A stretch of DNA of 64,000 bases. It comes from Lichenifustis flavocetrariae (GTDB lineage Bacteria > Pseudomonadota > Alphaproteobacteria > Rhizobiales > Beijerinckiaceae). Position 1 is the first letter of the stretch; each line of letters begins with the position of its first letter. The stretch lies in the NCBI RefSeq assembly GCF_026130545.1, contig NZ_JAMOIM010000001.1, positions 62,001 to 126,000 of the forward strand. Direction: 5' to 3'. Below are positions 19,592 through 28,266 of this stretch, one piece after another. A program made the position numbers and the translations under genes. The notes under the pieces were generated by a model. It saw only the letters and a list, made by a program, of their open reading frames with translations, searched no databases and was not told the DNA's origin.

Positions 19592-20113
19592 TCAAGCGGG
19601 CCACTCGATGCCGTCTGGAGCGAGCGTCGCCGTCAATTCACCGCTTCCCGGCCGAACCTCGGACCAGGAGGAATCGAATGTGAAGATCGCCGCTCCGCCG
19701 GTCGGAAAACCGGATTGCAGCCGAGCAAGATCAGGCGCCGCTCCCCGGCCGGCAAGCTGCTGGGCCAGATCGCCCAATCCTGGGTTGTGCCCGACGATAA
19801 CAACGGTCGGGTGTTCTGCCTGGACGTCCTGGAGGCAAGACAGGATCGCGCCCGCAGAGGCGGCATAGAGCGCCGTTTCCAGCCGGGTCGTGACGCCCTG
19901 ATCTGCGGCGGCCGGGAATGCCAACTCCGCTGTCTGACGTGTCCGCGCCGCGTCCGAAACCAGAAGCAAGATGGGGGACGACAGCGACGCGACGAGCAAC
20001 CGGCCGATGCCGACCGCAGCGCGCCGTCCTGCCGGGCTCAGTGCCCGCTCGTGATCACCTGCGGGATGTTCCGCAACGGCTTTGGCGTGTCGAAGGAGCG
20101 CGAGGGTGATCAT
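19592..20113 (-). CDS. SixA-type histidine phosphatase
   Basis: About 173 residues starting MITLALLRHAKA, the RHG phosphohistidine motif of the histidine phosphatase superfamily, with the second His in VIVGHNPGL. The size and HNPGL motif fit SixA, which removes phosphate from histidine-containing phosphotransfer proteins or domains. An in-frame ATG lies four codons upstream (20125), but GGAG stands only one base before it, so the ATG at 20113 is preferred. It heads the minus-strand run leading into the ycjX-like and ycjF-like genes. A substrate among Hpt or PTS-like proteins, such as the Hpt protein encoded at 12298, is possible but unproven. Confidence 0.83.
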   Translation of the reverse strand: MITLALLRHAKAVAEHPAGDHERALSPAGRRAAVGIGRLLVASLSSPILLLVSDAARTRQTAELAFPAAADQGVTTRLETALYAASAGAILSCLQDVQAEHPTVVIVGHNPGLGDLAQQLAGRGAAPDLARLQSGFPTGGAAIFTFDSSWSEVRPGSGELTATLAPDGIEWPA

Positions 20114-20310
20114 CGAGCTGGACATACTCCAATGAGACAATCGCGAAAAGTGCTGACCGCGAAAGCACGTCGCCCATCTTTCATACCTTGCCGGCTCAAG
20201 GCGCGGCATCAAGGGACGCTTAAGAGATGTGAGAGCAATTGTATCGCGTTGAAAGCTTCACTATAAGGGCGGCGAATGCTTGACGTTCAGGCCAGAGGAG
20301 GCCAGCGTTC

Positions 20311-20733
20311 ATGATGTGGTCAAAGGTTCTCGAGGACGACTACAGGCCGTCCGACGACGAAATGTTCATGAGCGAGCGGCATCGTGAATACTTCCGTCGA
20401 AAATTGATTGCTTGGAAAGAAGAGATACTCCGCGAGAGCAGAGATACACTCGTGGCGTTGCAGAGCGAAAACGAAAACCATCCAGACTTCGCCGACCGGG
20501 CTTCGTCCGAGACGGATCGGTCCATCGAGCTCCGCGCCCGTGATCGCCAGCGCAAGCTGATTTCCAAGATCGACGCCGCTCTTAGCCGACTCGATGACGG
20601 CACCTACGGCTATTGCGAAGAAACCGGCGATCCGATCGCGCTGCGTCGCCTGGATGCCCGACCCATCGCGACACTCTCGGTCGAGGCGCAGGAGCGCCAC
20701 GAGAAACGCGAGCGGATCTACCGCGACGATTAA
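20311..20733 (+). CDS. dksA: RNA polymerase-binding transcription factor DksA, one-cysteine type
   Basis: The 140-residue protein has the coiled-coil of DksA (residues about 20-95, with the acidic tip region DFADRASSETDR) and the C-terminal DGTYGYCEETGDPIALRRLD zinc-finger fold. DksA binds the secondary channel of RNA polymerase and works with ppGpp in the stringent response. Only Cys102 of the four zinc ligands is present; the other three positions are Thr105, Ser123 and Ala126 at exact canonical spacing. Such single-cysteine DksA proteins are known in alphaproteobacteria and still function. Two hairpins follow the gene. Two ATGs stand in tandem at the start, with GAGGAGG upstream. Confidence 0.93.
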   Translation: MMWSKVLEDDYRPSDDEMFMSERHREYFRRKLIAWKEEILRESRDTLVALQSENENHPDFADRASSETDRSIELRARDRQRKLISKIDAALSRLDDGTYGYCEETGDPIALRRLDARPIATLSVEAQERHEKRERIYRDD

Positions 20734-20735
20734 GC

Positions 20736-20759
20736 CGCGCGCCTGCCATCAGGCGCGCG
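20736..20759 (+). terminator. 10-bp perfect hairpin after dksA
   Basis: CGCGCGCCTG and CAGGCGCGCG pair perfectly around a CCAT loop three bases after the dksA stop codon. No T-run follows, as is common for hairpin terminators in GC-rich alphaproteobacteria; a second hairpin with a T-rich tail lies 110 bases on. Confidence 0.6.
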
Positions 20760-20866
20760 TCCAAGCAGGCGCGGCGTTGCGGCTGACCCTTCTAGACTTC
20801 TGCTGAAGGTCGCTTCATTCCCGGCTTCCAAGCGCATTTGAAATCGAGCTGCGCTGATTTGAAGCT

Positions 20867-20888
20867 GCATCGCCTAGCATGGCGATGC
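20867..20888 (+). terminator. rho-independent terminator with T-rich tail
   Basis: GCATCGCC and GGCGATGC form an 8-bp perfect stem with a six-base loop, followed by TTATTCATTTTCTTTC. This is the best textbook intrinsic terminator in the window and faces the plus strand, so it would end dksA transcripts that pass the first hairpin. Confidence 0.65.
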
Positions 20889-21041
20889 TTATTCATTTTC
20901 TTTCATTCGGTTTGGGCAAGACCCACAAAAGTCTGATCTCGACAATTTCTCGGGGGATGGGCTCACGACCACGCCTTTACCGACATTTCTTTTTGAAAAG
21001 CCAGGTGCTTCGAGCTCCCTCCATCCGGTGGAAAGAGACGA

Positions 21042-22235
21042 TTACCCCCCGGATTGATCGGTGGGCGGCATGGGCCGACCCAGGAGCTTGGCCATTTCCT
21101 CTTCCAGCGACCCAAGCGTCGGCAGCGGGGCTCGGGACTGGGCGGGAGTCGCTGCAGGGGCTCCCGCAGGCCTTGGAGGTTGCGGCCGCAGCGGAGGGTT
21201 ATTTGGCCGCGACCCACTGCTTGTCGCCGCGCGCGAAGGCGGGGCCGTTGCAACCCCGGGTGATCCGGCTGCAATCGGCGCAGGTGCGGGTGGTGGTACC
21301 ACCACCATTTGAGGCGGAGTCGCGACCGAAGCAGGTCCGGCATCTGTACCCGGTGGCTGCGTCTTGATGTCCTGAGAGACTGCAGCTTCCTCTCTCTGCT
21401 CGGCTCCCGGCCTGTTCGTCGCGGGCTCCCCCGATCCCCCTGACGAAGCGCGATCCATCGCCGGTTCAACCCGGCCTGGCGCCGTTGCGGCCGACGCAGG
21501 CAAGGGGGTCGCCCGCGAGAACGGTGGCCGCGGCGGGAGTGAGGTTGTCGCGCCGGTGCGAGACGACGCGGAAAACTGCGGCCGGATTGGCGCGGCCGAT
21601 GCCGGCCGTGGCCCTTGAGATCCGGGCAGCGGCCGCGCGGGGGTAGGCATGTTTGCGGCGGGCGGCAAGCGGACATCTGGGGAGGAGGCCGGGGGCGCCT
21701 GCTGTGGGATCGGTGGTGAAGCAGGTTCTGGCGTGGGCGCGACGCTTTGCGGCGTGGGGACGAGTTCAGGGCCACGCGGCGCCAAAGCCGTGACGCTCGA
21801 CACGTTCGGCTCGTAGTCGATGCTCGGGAGCGGACCCACGGAAGAGACCATGGGTGGGGGGCTCGACTGCGCCACCGGCGCAGGAATCCCGACGCTCGGG
21901 GTCGAGACGCCGTTTTCCTTATCGCGCGCGTTCAGCGTTGCCGGCGCACGGACGATGGCGGCCTCGATGACGACGTCGTTTGGACCGCCGATCATCAGGA
22001 GATGCTCGACATTGTCACGTCGCACCAGAACCAACTGTCGCTGCCGGTCGAGGTCGAACGCATCGACGACACCAAGGCGCGGCTGGCGAGTCCGCCCGCC
22101 TGACATGTGCAACCGTCGTCCGAACACCAGGCGGAACAAGGCAACGCCGACTGCCAGAATGACGGCAACGGCAGCCAGCAAAATGCCGATCGCCAGGAGC
22201 TTGTTGTTTGCAAAAAGATCACCAAACGACTGCAT
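21042..22235 (-). CDS. orphan FliO/MopB-domain membrane protein with long proline-rich tail
   Basis: The 397-residue protein has one N-terminal membrane segment (residues about 13-37) and then a compact basic beta domain: LGVVDAFDLDRQRQLVLVRR, DNVEHLLMIGGPNDVVIE. That is the FliO pattern, where the domain supports assembly of the flagellar export gate. The remaining 270 residues are Pro/Ala/Ser-rich and probably disordered. No flagellar gene is nearby; instead it sits divergently from cckA and convergently with dksA. Either it is a FliO at an unusual locus or a FliO-fold protein with another envelope task. The 227-base gap to cckA probably holds both promoters. Confidence 0.7.
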   Translation of the reverse strand: MQSFGDLFANNKLLAIGILLAAVAVILAVGVALFRLVFGRRLHMSGGRTRQPRLGVVDAFDLDRQRQLVLVRRDNVEHLLMIGGPNDVVIEAAIVRAPATLNARDKENGVSTPSVGIPAPVAQSSPPPMVSSVGPLPSIDYEPNVSSVTALAPRGPELVPTPQSVAPTPEPASPPIPQQAPPASSPDVRLPPAANMPTPARPLPGSQGPRPASAAPIRPQFSASSRTGATTSLPPRPPFSRATPLPASAATAPGRVEPAMDRASSGGSGEPATNRPGAEQREEAAVSQDIKTQPPGTDAGPASVATPPQMVVVPPPAPAPIAAGSPGVATAPPSRAATSSGSRPNNPPLRPQPPRPAGAPAATPAQSRAPLPTLGSLEEEMAKLLGRPMPPTDQSGG

Positions 22236-22463
22236 CAGGCTGTCCGACTCGCTTCCCGTTCGATCTCAAGGCGTTCGCTTAACGCTATAGCGGCTGCCCC
22301 CCGGCGTGGTAAATGAGCCGTGAGGGTGTAAACCGGATTTTTGTGCCATGGACCACACATGGGGCGAAAGGCGGGCGACAGCAAAAACTTAACTGTTCTT
22401 CTGGTTTTCTGCGCATAATCGGCGTGCGGCGATCTTCGACGTGACGGCTGCTCCTGGAGTCGG

Positions 22464-25004
22464 ATGACTGAAACTTCCCTACGGGCCGTGGACCGTTCCG
22501 GCCGGGCCGGAAGCCCTGGTCTTGTGCTTGTTCTCGCCCTGTGCCTGGTCGCGGCGGCGGCTGCCTACTCGTTCCTACCACAGGACGATGCCGGGCGGTT
22601 GACGCTCGGCCTGCTGGCGCTGCTCGCCTTCGTCGGACTCGTGGCCCTTTTCTTCTTCGCAGTGGGCTTTCTCCAGTTCTCAGGTCATGCCGCTTCGAAC
22701 GATCTGACCAAGCATGTGTCCGACACGGCCCCCGAGGGCTTGCTCGTCGTGGAGAGCGACGGTCGCATCATCTACGCCAACGAGGCCTATATGGCCATGT
22801 CGGGCGCCAAGGACGGCACCGGGGTCAAGGGCGTCGAGCGGCTCTTCTCGGGCGCGCCCGACATTTCGGAGGCTGTGTACCGCTTGGCGCAGGCCGCCCG
22901 CGACAAGAAGCGCGGCGTCGAGGAGATGCGATTGTCGCCGGCCCTCGTGGGAGACATGCCGGTCGGATGGTACCGGGTCAGGGTCCGACCCATCGTCTGG
23001 GACGGGACCAAGCGCGCCAGTCTCTGGACCGTCGCGGACGTCACGCGCGAGCGTGAGCGCCACGAGAACGTGTTCCAGGAACTGCGCCATGCCATCGATT
23101 ACCTCGATCATGCGCCGGCCGGTTTCTTTTCCGCCGAACCGGATGGCCGCATTTCCTACATGAACGCCACCCTGGCGACATGGCTCGACTACGATCTCGC
23201 TCAGGTGGGCTCGGGTGGCCTCTATCTCACCGATCTCATCGCGGCCGATGGCGCCGCCATGCTCAGCGCCGGGGTTGGCGCGTCGGGAGATGTGAAGACT
23301 GAGCAATTCGACATCGATCTCAAACGGCGGAACGGCCAACGCCTTCCGGTTCGCATTCTCCACCGCGTGGCCTTTTCACAGGAAGGCAGCCCCGGCCCGT
23401 CCCGCACTTTGGTGATCAACCGGGCACCGGGCGAAGCACCGGGCGATGACCTGCGCGCCGTCGAAGTGCGCTTCGCCCGGCTGTTCCATTCCACCCCGAT
23501 GGCGGTCGCATCGGTTGACGCAGCCGGCATGATCACGCGATCGAACGCCGCCTTCGCCAGGCTGTTCGGTGATCGCCTGCGCGGCGGGGGGGCTGAGTCC
23601 GGCCGCGCCATCTATGCCGGCGTGATCGACGCGGATCGCCCGGCTCTTCAAGCCGCCGTGGCGGCGGCCGTGACCGGAACGAGCGACGTCCCGCCTGTCG
23701 ATGCCAGCCTCGAGGGCAAAGGCAATCGGGCCGCACGTTTCTTCGTGTCGGCCGAAGACGAGCATGTCGGCGCCCCGACGGCCAACATGTTTGTCCTCGA
23801 TACGACCGAGTTGCGCACCCTCAAGGAAAGCTTCGCCCAGGCGCAGAAAATGCAGGCCATCGGCCAATTGGCCGGCGGGGTGGCGCATGATTTCAACAAT
23901 GTTCTGACGGCGATCATCGGCTATTCCGACCTGCTGCTTGCCAACCACCGGCCGACGGACCCGTCGTTCCAGGACATCATGCAGATCAAGCAGAATGCGA
24001 ACCGGGCCGCCGGCCTCGTGCGCCAGTTGCTTGCGTTCTCCCGTCGTCAGACGTTGCGACCCGAAGTGATCCAGCTGGGCGAGGTGTTGTCGGAACTTCA
24101 CAACATGCTGCGCCGCCTTGTGGGCGAGAAGGTCGATATCGACGTCAAGCACGGCCGCGACCTCTGGCTGGTCAAGGCCGACCTCAATCAGCTCGAACAG
24201 GTGATCATCAACCTTGTCGTGAATGCCCGTGATGCAATGATCGAAGGCGGCCGGGTCACCGTGCGAACCCGCAATGTGGATGCCGCCGAATCCGCCACCT
24301 TCAATGATGTGCCGAGTGCGGTCGCGGCGGACTGCGTCATGATCGAGATCGAGGACAACGGGCAGGGCATCCCCCCTGACGTGCTGCCGAAGATTTTCGA
24401 GCCTTTTTTCACCACGAAAGAGGTGGGCAAGGGAACGGGCCTGGGCCTATCCACGGTCTATGGCATCGTCAAGCAGACCGGCGGCTTCATCTTCTGTGAC
24501 AGCACGGTCGGGATCGGCACCACGTTTCGCATCCTGTTGCCGCGTTTCCAGCCGGCCGAGCAACCCGTCGTCGAGGAAACCGAGAAGAAGGAGCCCAGCA
24601 AGGCGGTCGGCGCAGACTTCACGGGCCGGGGCACGATCTTGCTGGTGGAAGACGAGGAAGCCGTCCGCGCATTCGGGGCCCGTGCGCTGACGTCGCGCGG
24701 CTATACGGTGCTCGAGGCGGGATCGGGCGTCGAAGCCCTGCAGGTTGTCGAGGACAGCGACACGCTCCCGGATATCATCGTCTCGGATGTGGTGATGCCC
24801 GAGATGGATGGTCCCACGATGCTGGGCGAACTCAGAAAGCGTGGCATCAAGGCGAAAATGATCTTCGTGTCGGGCTACGCCGAGGACGCGTTCGAGAAGA
24901 ACCTGCCGGAAGGACAGGAATTCGCCTTCCTGCCCAAACCCTTCTCGCTGAAGCAACTCGTCGAGAAGGTGAAGGAAAACATGGAAAGCGGGCCGACCCC
25001 TTAG
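22464..25004 (+). CDS. cckA: cell-cycle hybrid histidine kinase CckA
   Basis: An 846-residue membrane kinase: two hydrophobic segments near residues 18-75, PAS-type sensor regions (about 85-200, 205-320 and 330-430), a dimerisation/H-box [20 protein letters not shown] with the phospho-His at about 476, a catalytic ATP-binding domain ([25 protein letters not shown]) and a C-terminal receiver with the phospho-Asp in [10 protein letters not shown] (about 774). This order and these sequences are those of CckA, which feeds ChpT and then CtrA and CpdR to control division and polar functions. GGAGTCGG precedes the ATG. It ends 6 bases from a convergent hydrolase gene. Confidence 0.95.
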   Translation: MTETSLRAVDRSGRAGSPGLVLVLALCLVAAAAAYSFLPQDDAGRLTLGLLALLAFVGLVALFFFAVGFLQFSGHAASNDLTKHVSDTAPEGLLVVESDGRIIYANEAYMAMSGAKDGTGVKGVERLFSGAPDISEAVYRLAQAARDKKRGVEEMRLSPALVGDMPVGWYRVRVRPIVWDGTKRASLWTVADVTRERERHENVFQELRHAIDYLDHAPAGFFSAEPDGRISYMNATLATWLDYDLAQVGSGGLYLTDLIAADGAAMLSAGVGASGDVKTEQFDIDLKRRNGQRLPVRILHRVAFSQEGSPGPSRTLVINRAPGEAPGDDLRAVEVRFARLFHSTPMAVASVDAAGMITRSNAAFARLFGDRLRGGGAESGRAIYAGVIDADRPALQAAVAAAVTGTSDVPPVDASLEGKGNRAARFFVSAEDEHVGAPTANMFVLDTTELRTLKESFAQAQKMQAIGQLAGGVAHDFNNVLTAIIGYSDLLLANHRPTDPSFQDIMQIKQNANRAAGLVRQLLAFSRRQTLRPEVIQLGEVLSELHNMLRRLVGEKVDIDVKHGRDLWLVKADLNQLEQVIINLVVNARDAMIEGGRVTVRTRNVDAAESATFNDVPSAVAADCVMIEIEDNGQGIPPDVLPKIFEPFFTTKEVGKGTGLGLSTVYGIVKQTGGFIFCDSTVGIGTTFRILLPRFQPAEQPVVEETEKKEPSKAVGADFTGRGTILLVEDEEAVRAFGARALTSRGYTVLEAGSGVEALQVVEDSDTLPDIIVSDVVMPEMDGPTMLGELRKRGIKAKMIFVSGYAEDAFEKNLPEGQEFAFLPKPFSLKQLVEKVKENMESGPTP

Positions 25005-25010
25005 ACCTTG

Positions 25011-25562
25011 TCAGAGCTTCGTCAGAAATCCTGCGAAGGCCATGAGGCCCTCGGGCCAGGGGCCATGACCTGACGCCGTGTTGATATGGCCGGCGGCGCC
25101 GGCATTCAGAAGTGACGAACCCCAGTGTGAGGCCAGCGCCTCCGACGCCTCCAACGTGCAATAGGGATCGTCGGTGCTGGCCACGAGTACGGTAGGGCAG
25201 GGCAGGACACGCGTCGGATAGGGCCGGAAGTCTGTCGCGATCTCCGGGATGTCGATCACGCTCGCTTCGGCGGGGGGCGCGACCAGGAAAGCCCCCGCGA
25301 CGCGGCCCGGCCCCGCGACCGCCAGAACATGGGCGGCCGCGATCACCCCCAGCGAATGCGCGACGAGAACCACGGGGCGCTCAGCTTCCGCCACGGCTTC
25401 GGCGATCCGCGCGCCCCAGATCGCGAATTCCGGATGCGCCCAATCGGCTTGCTCGATCCGCCGTGCCGACGACAGCTTGGCCTGCCAGCGGCTCTGCCAA
25501 TGGTCGGGGCCCGAGCCGCCGAGCCCGGGAAGGATAAGAATGTCGGCGTCACGACTTTTCAT
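25011..25562 (-). CDS. RBBP9/YdeN-family alpha/beta hydrolase
   Basis: A compact 183-residue serine hydrolase. The N-terminus ILPGLGGSGPDHWQSRW is the signature of the RBBP9/YdeN family (DUF1234-like); the nucleophile Ser lies in VAHSLG, the acid in STDDPYC and the catalytic His in GAAGHINTASGHG. The physiological substrate of bacterial members is mostly unknown. The chosen ATG at 25562 begins just before the first beta-strand; the frame extends another 27 codons without support. The gene is convergent with cckA. Confidence 0.88.
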   Translation of the reverse strand: MKSRDADILILPGLGGSGPDHWQSRWQAKLSSARRIEQADWAHPEFAIWGARIAEAVAEAERPVVLVAHSLGVIAAAHVLAVAGPGRVAGAFLVAPPAEASVIDIPEIATDFRPYPTRVLPCPTVLVASTDDPYCTLEASEALASHWGSSLLNAGAAGHINTASGHGPWPEGLMAFAGFLTKL

Positions 25563-25652
25563 CGGATTGCACGTGTCGAGTGAGGGAGTAGTGGCGCGCC
25601 CGCGCGTCGGGCGAGGCCTAAATGGATCGTCGCCGCAGTGCAAGAGCGCGAG

Positions 25653-25679
25653 GCAACCTTCGGGCGCAGCCTCCGTTAA
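25653..25679 (+). promoter_or_regulatory. possible EcfG-type (general stress sigma) promoter
   Basis: GCAAC, 16 bases, then CGTTAA stands 24 bases before the ATG of the small secreted protein. The alphaproteobacterial EcfG consensus is close to GGAAC-N16/17-CGTT, so the -35 box has one mismatch and the -10 box fits. The call is from pattern alone. Confidence 0.3.
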
Positions 25680-25702
25680 CGCGTAAACAAGAGGTTTTCA
25701 TC

Positions 25703-25981
25703 ATGAAACTATCGCGTCCGATCGTGGCTCTCGCGTTGTTAGCAGGGTTGCAGACAGCCACCGCGCTCGCTCAATCCACCCAGGCAACCAGCCCAGGTCA
25801 ATCCGGAGCCAGCAACACGCTCCCGCAAGCGCCTTCGGGCGGCGCCGTCGGGGGAATGTCGGGCGGCGCGGCTGCAGGTGGCGCAACGCCGAACGGTTCG
25901 GCCGCGGGGCAGCCGACCAAAGCCGAGCGGCAGGCCGACAAACAGGCTCAGAAAGCCACGCAGATCTGCAAGGGATGCTGA
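25703..25981 (+). CDS. small secreted glycine/alanine-rich protein of unknown function
   Basis: A 92-residue protein with a clear Sec signal peptide (MKLSRPIVALALLAGL, cleavage near ALA-QS), then a low-complexity Gln/Ser/Gly-rich stretch with repeated GG motifs and a basic C-terminus ending CKGC. GAGG lies eight bases before the ATG, which fixes this start over the longer frame. I do not recognise a family. The two terminal cysteines could form a disulfide or bind a metal. A possible stress-type promoter precedes it; it is convergent with the TrmJ-like gene. Confidence 0.72.
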   Translation: MKLSRPIVALALLAGLQTATALAQSTQATSPGQSGASNTLPQAPSGGAVGGMSGGAAAGGATPNGSAAGQPTKAERQADKQAQKATQICKGC

Positions 25982-25993
25982 GCGGCACGCGGT

Positions 25994-26818
25994 TCAATCA
26001 CCTGCGGGGGAACGGTTTTCGAGGTTCCGCCGCAACTCGCGCCGTCTCCCGGGGAGCCTTGGCCCCTCGATCAGCCTGACGATGACGCCACGGAGCGTTC
26101 GCACGTCCTGCTCGCTGAGGACGCTGCGCTGCAGGATGTTTCGGAGGTTACGGCGCATGATCGGCATCTTCTCTTCGGGTCGGAAGTAGCCGGCCTTGGT
26201 CAGTTCCTCTTCCAGGAAGTCGAACAGCGACATCACATCGTTCTTGACGGCCGGCTTGGAATGCTCGACCGGCCCGAACGGGGCGTGATCGCCACGCGCT
26301 GCCTTGAACCATTCATAGGCCACAAGCAGCACGGCTTGGGCGAGGTTGAGCGAACCGTAGGCCTGATCGACTGGAAAGGTGATCACCGCGTCGGCCAGCA
26401 CGACGTCGTCGTTGTCGAGGCCGGTTCGCTCGGGGCCAAATAGAATGCCAACTTTGGCGTCAGGCGCGAGGGCCGAGACATCGTCGCTCATGGCGGCCGA
26501 CGGGGTCATGATCGGCTTGCCCTGGCCCCGTTCGCGGGCCGTGGTGGCGTAGACACGATGCAGGTCGGCGATGGCGGCTTGCGTCGTGTCGAACACGCGC
26601 GCGGTTCCGAGAAGCCCAATGGCCCCCGAGGCCGCCGCTTCCGCCGCACCTTTGTGCGGCTCGACCGGCGGCCAGCCCTCGCGCGGCGCCACGAGGCGCA
26701 GGTCGGACAGGCCGAAATTCGCCATGGCGCGCGCCGTCGTGCCGATATTCACGGCGAGTTGCGGTCGCACCAGGATCACGGCCGGGGCGAGCGCCCGCGT
26801 TGCATCTGCTTGCGTCAT
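25994..26818 (-). CDS. trmJ: TrmJ-like SPOUT tRNA/rRNA 2'-O-methyltransferase
   Basis: The 274-residue protein has the SPOUT trefoil-knot motifs of the TrmH/TrmJ family: [22 protein letters not shown] (motif 1), [11 protein letters not shown] (motif 2) and [17 protein letters not shown] (motif 3). A helical C-terminal extension ([14 protein letters not shown] ... [11 protein letters not shown]) is characteristic of TrmJ, which methylates the ribose of residue 32 in tRNAs. GGGAGG just upstream supports the ATG at 26818 over the longer frame. It is divergent from icd, with 103 bases between. A second SPOUT enzyme, TrmL, is encoded at 55555. Confidence 0.85.
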   Translation of the reverse strand: MTQADATRALAPAVILVRPQLAVNIGTTARAMANFGLSDLRLVAPREGWPPVEPHKGAAEAAASGAIGLLGTARVFDTTQAAIADLHRVYATTARERGQGKPIMTPSAAMSDDVSALAPDAKVGILFGPERTGLDNDDVVLADAVITFPVDQAYGSLNLAQAVLLVAYEWFKAARGDHAPFGPVEHSKPAVKNDVMSLFDFLEEELTKAGYFRPEEKMPIMRRNLRNILQRSVLSEQDVRTLRGVIVRLIEGPRLPGRRRELRRNLENRSPAGD

Positions 26819-26921
26819 ACTCCTCCCGCTCCGCCTTCGGCCCGCCTTGGCGGGTGCTGTCACGGATGCTATGCGGGATCACGGATGGCGGCGCAATCGA
26901 GCCGCGCGGAAGAGGTCGCTC

Positions 26922-28136
26922 ATGAACAAGATCAAGGTCGCAAACCCGGTCGTCGAACTCGACGGCGATGAGATGACACGCATCATTTGGCATTACATTC
27001 GCGACAAGCTGATCCACCCCTATCTCGATCTCGATCTGAAATACTACGACCTGTCGGTCGAGCATCGCGATGCCACGAGCGACCAGGTGACGGTGGATGC
27101 CGCCGAGGCGATCAAGCTTTATGGCGCAGGCGTGAAATGCGCGACCATCACGCCCGACGAGGCGCGCGTAACGGAATTCAACCTGAAGGACATGTGGAAG
27201 TCGCCGAACGGCACGATCCGCAACATTCTGGGCGGCGTGATCTTTCGCGAACCGATCATCTGCCAAAACGTACCGCGCCTCGTGCCGGGCTGGACGCAGC
27301 CGATCGTGATCGGCCGTCACGCCTATGGCGACCAATACCGCGCGACCGACTTCCTGGTGCCAGGCAAGGGGCGCCTGACGATCAAGTTCGAAGGCGACGA
27401 CGGCACGGTGATCGAGCGGGAAGTGTTCAAGTTCCCCGGCGCGGGCGTGTCCCTCTCCATGTACAACCTGGACGACTCGATCCGTGACTTCGCGCGCGCG
27501 TCGTTGAACTACGGCCTCAACCGAAGATTCCCGGTCTATCTGTCGACGAAGAACACTATTCTCAAGAAATACGACGGCCGCTTCAAGGACATCTTCCAGG
27601 AGGTCTATGAGGCCGAATTCAAGTCGAAGTTCCTGACGCTCGGCATCACCTACGAGCATCGGTTGATCGACGACATGGTGGCCTCGGCCCTGAAATGGTC
27701 GGGCGGCTACGTCTGGGCCTGCAAGAACTACGACGGCGACGTGCAGTCCGACACGGTGGCGCAGGGCTTCGGTTCACTCGGGCTTATGACCTCGGTGCTG
27801 ATGACGCCCGACGGCAAGACCGTTGAGGCCGAAGCCGCGCATGGCACCGTCACGCGCCACTATCGCGAGCACCAGAAGGGTAAGGAGACATCAACCAACT
27901 CGATCGCCTCGATCTTCGCCTGGACGCGTGGCCTCTCCCACCGGGCCAAGCTCGACGGCAATGCGGAACTGGAGCGGTTCGCCACGACACTCGAGAAGGT
28001 CTGCGTCGATACGGTCGAAGCGGGCTTCATGACCAAGGATCTGGCCCTGCTCGTCGGATCCGACCAGAAGTGGCTCTCGACGACCGGATTCCTCGATAAA
28101 ATCGACGCGAACCTGAAGGTTGCGATGGCGTCGTAA
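26922..28136 (+). CDS. icd: NADP-dependent isocitrate dehydrogenase
   Basis: The 404-residue enzyme oxidises isocitrate to 2-oxoglutarate with NADP in the citric acid cycle. The N-terminus [16 protein letters not shown], the loop [19 protein letters not shown] (substrate Ser/Asn/Arg residues) and the C-terminal [15 protein letters not shown] mark the homodimeric, eukaryote-like subfamily usual in alphaproteobacteria. GGAAGAGG precedes the ATG. A strong hairpin follows the stop. The frame is open for over 100 codons upstream, but that part runs antisense to the trmJ-like gene and has no family resemblance. Confidence 0.97.
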   Translation: MNKIKVANPVVELDGDEMTRIIWHYIRDKLIHPYLDLDLKYYDLSVEHRDATSDQVTVDAAEAIKLYGAGVKCATITPDEARVTEFNLKDMWKSPNGTIRNILGGVIFREPIICQNVPRLVPGWTQPIVIGRHAYGDQYRATDFLVPGKGRLTIKFEGDDGTVIEREVFKFPGAGVSLSMYNLDDSIRDFARASLNYGLNRRFPVYLSTKNTILKKYDGRFKDIFQEVYEAEFKSKFLTLGITYEHRLIDDMVASALKWSGGYVWACKNYDGDVQSDTVAQGFGSLGLMTSVLMTPDGKTVEAEAAHGTVTRHYREHQKGKETSTNSIASIFAWTRGLSHRAKLDGNAELERFATTLEKVCVDTVEAGFMTKDLALLVGSDQKWLSTTGFLDKIDANLKVAMAS

Positions 28137-28141
28137 CGGAT

Positions 28142-28164
28142 GGCAGGCGCAAGTCGCGCCTGCC
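28142..28164 (+). terminator. 9-bp perfect hairpin after icd
   Basis: GGCAGGCGC and GCGCCTGCC pair around AAGTC six bases after the icd stop codon, followed by CCCCTAGCTT. It probably ends the icd transcript. Confidence 0.6.
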
Positions 28165-28191
28165 CCCTAGCTTACGTCATCACGAACTGAG

Positions 28192-28223
28192 GGCAATCCA
28201 GCCCAACTCTAGGCTGGATTGCC
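28192..28223. terminator. 12-bp perfect inverted repeat between convergent icd and hss
   Basis: GGCAATCCAGCC and GGCTGGATTGCC pair perfectly around an eight-base loop. It lies between two convergent genes and would serve as a bidirectional terminator. One arm, with its preceding bases, recurs as the 14-mer starting GAGGGCAATC at 59680, so it may also be a dispersed palindromic element. Confidence 0.55.
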
Positions 28224-28266
28224 GCGACGGCTTCGCGGCCTCGCAAAGGCGGCTGAGTCCGTCCTC

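Larger units (their letters stand above)
20734..21041. other. intergenic region between dksA and the FliO-like gene
   Basis: This 308-base stretch between two convergent genes holds the two hairpins listed separately. Its right half is less GC-rich than the genes around it. I see no open reading frame with a ribosome site, no tRNA and no repeat. Confidence 0.6.

Noticed and set aside
22270-22395. TTAA half-sites upstream of cckA as CtrA boxes
   Set aside because: Isolated TTAAC sequences occur but no second half-site stands seven bases away.
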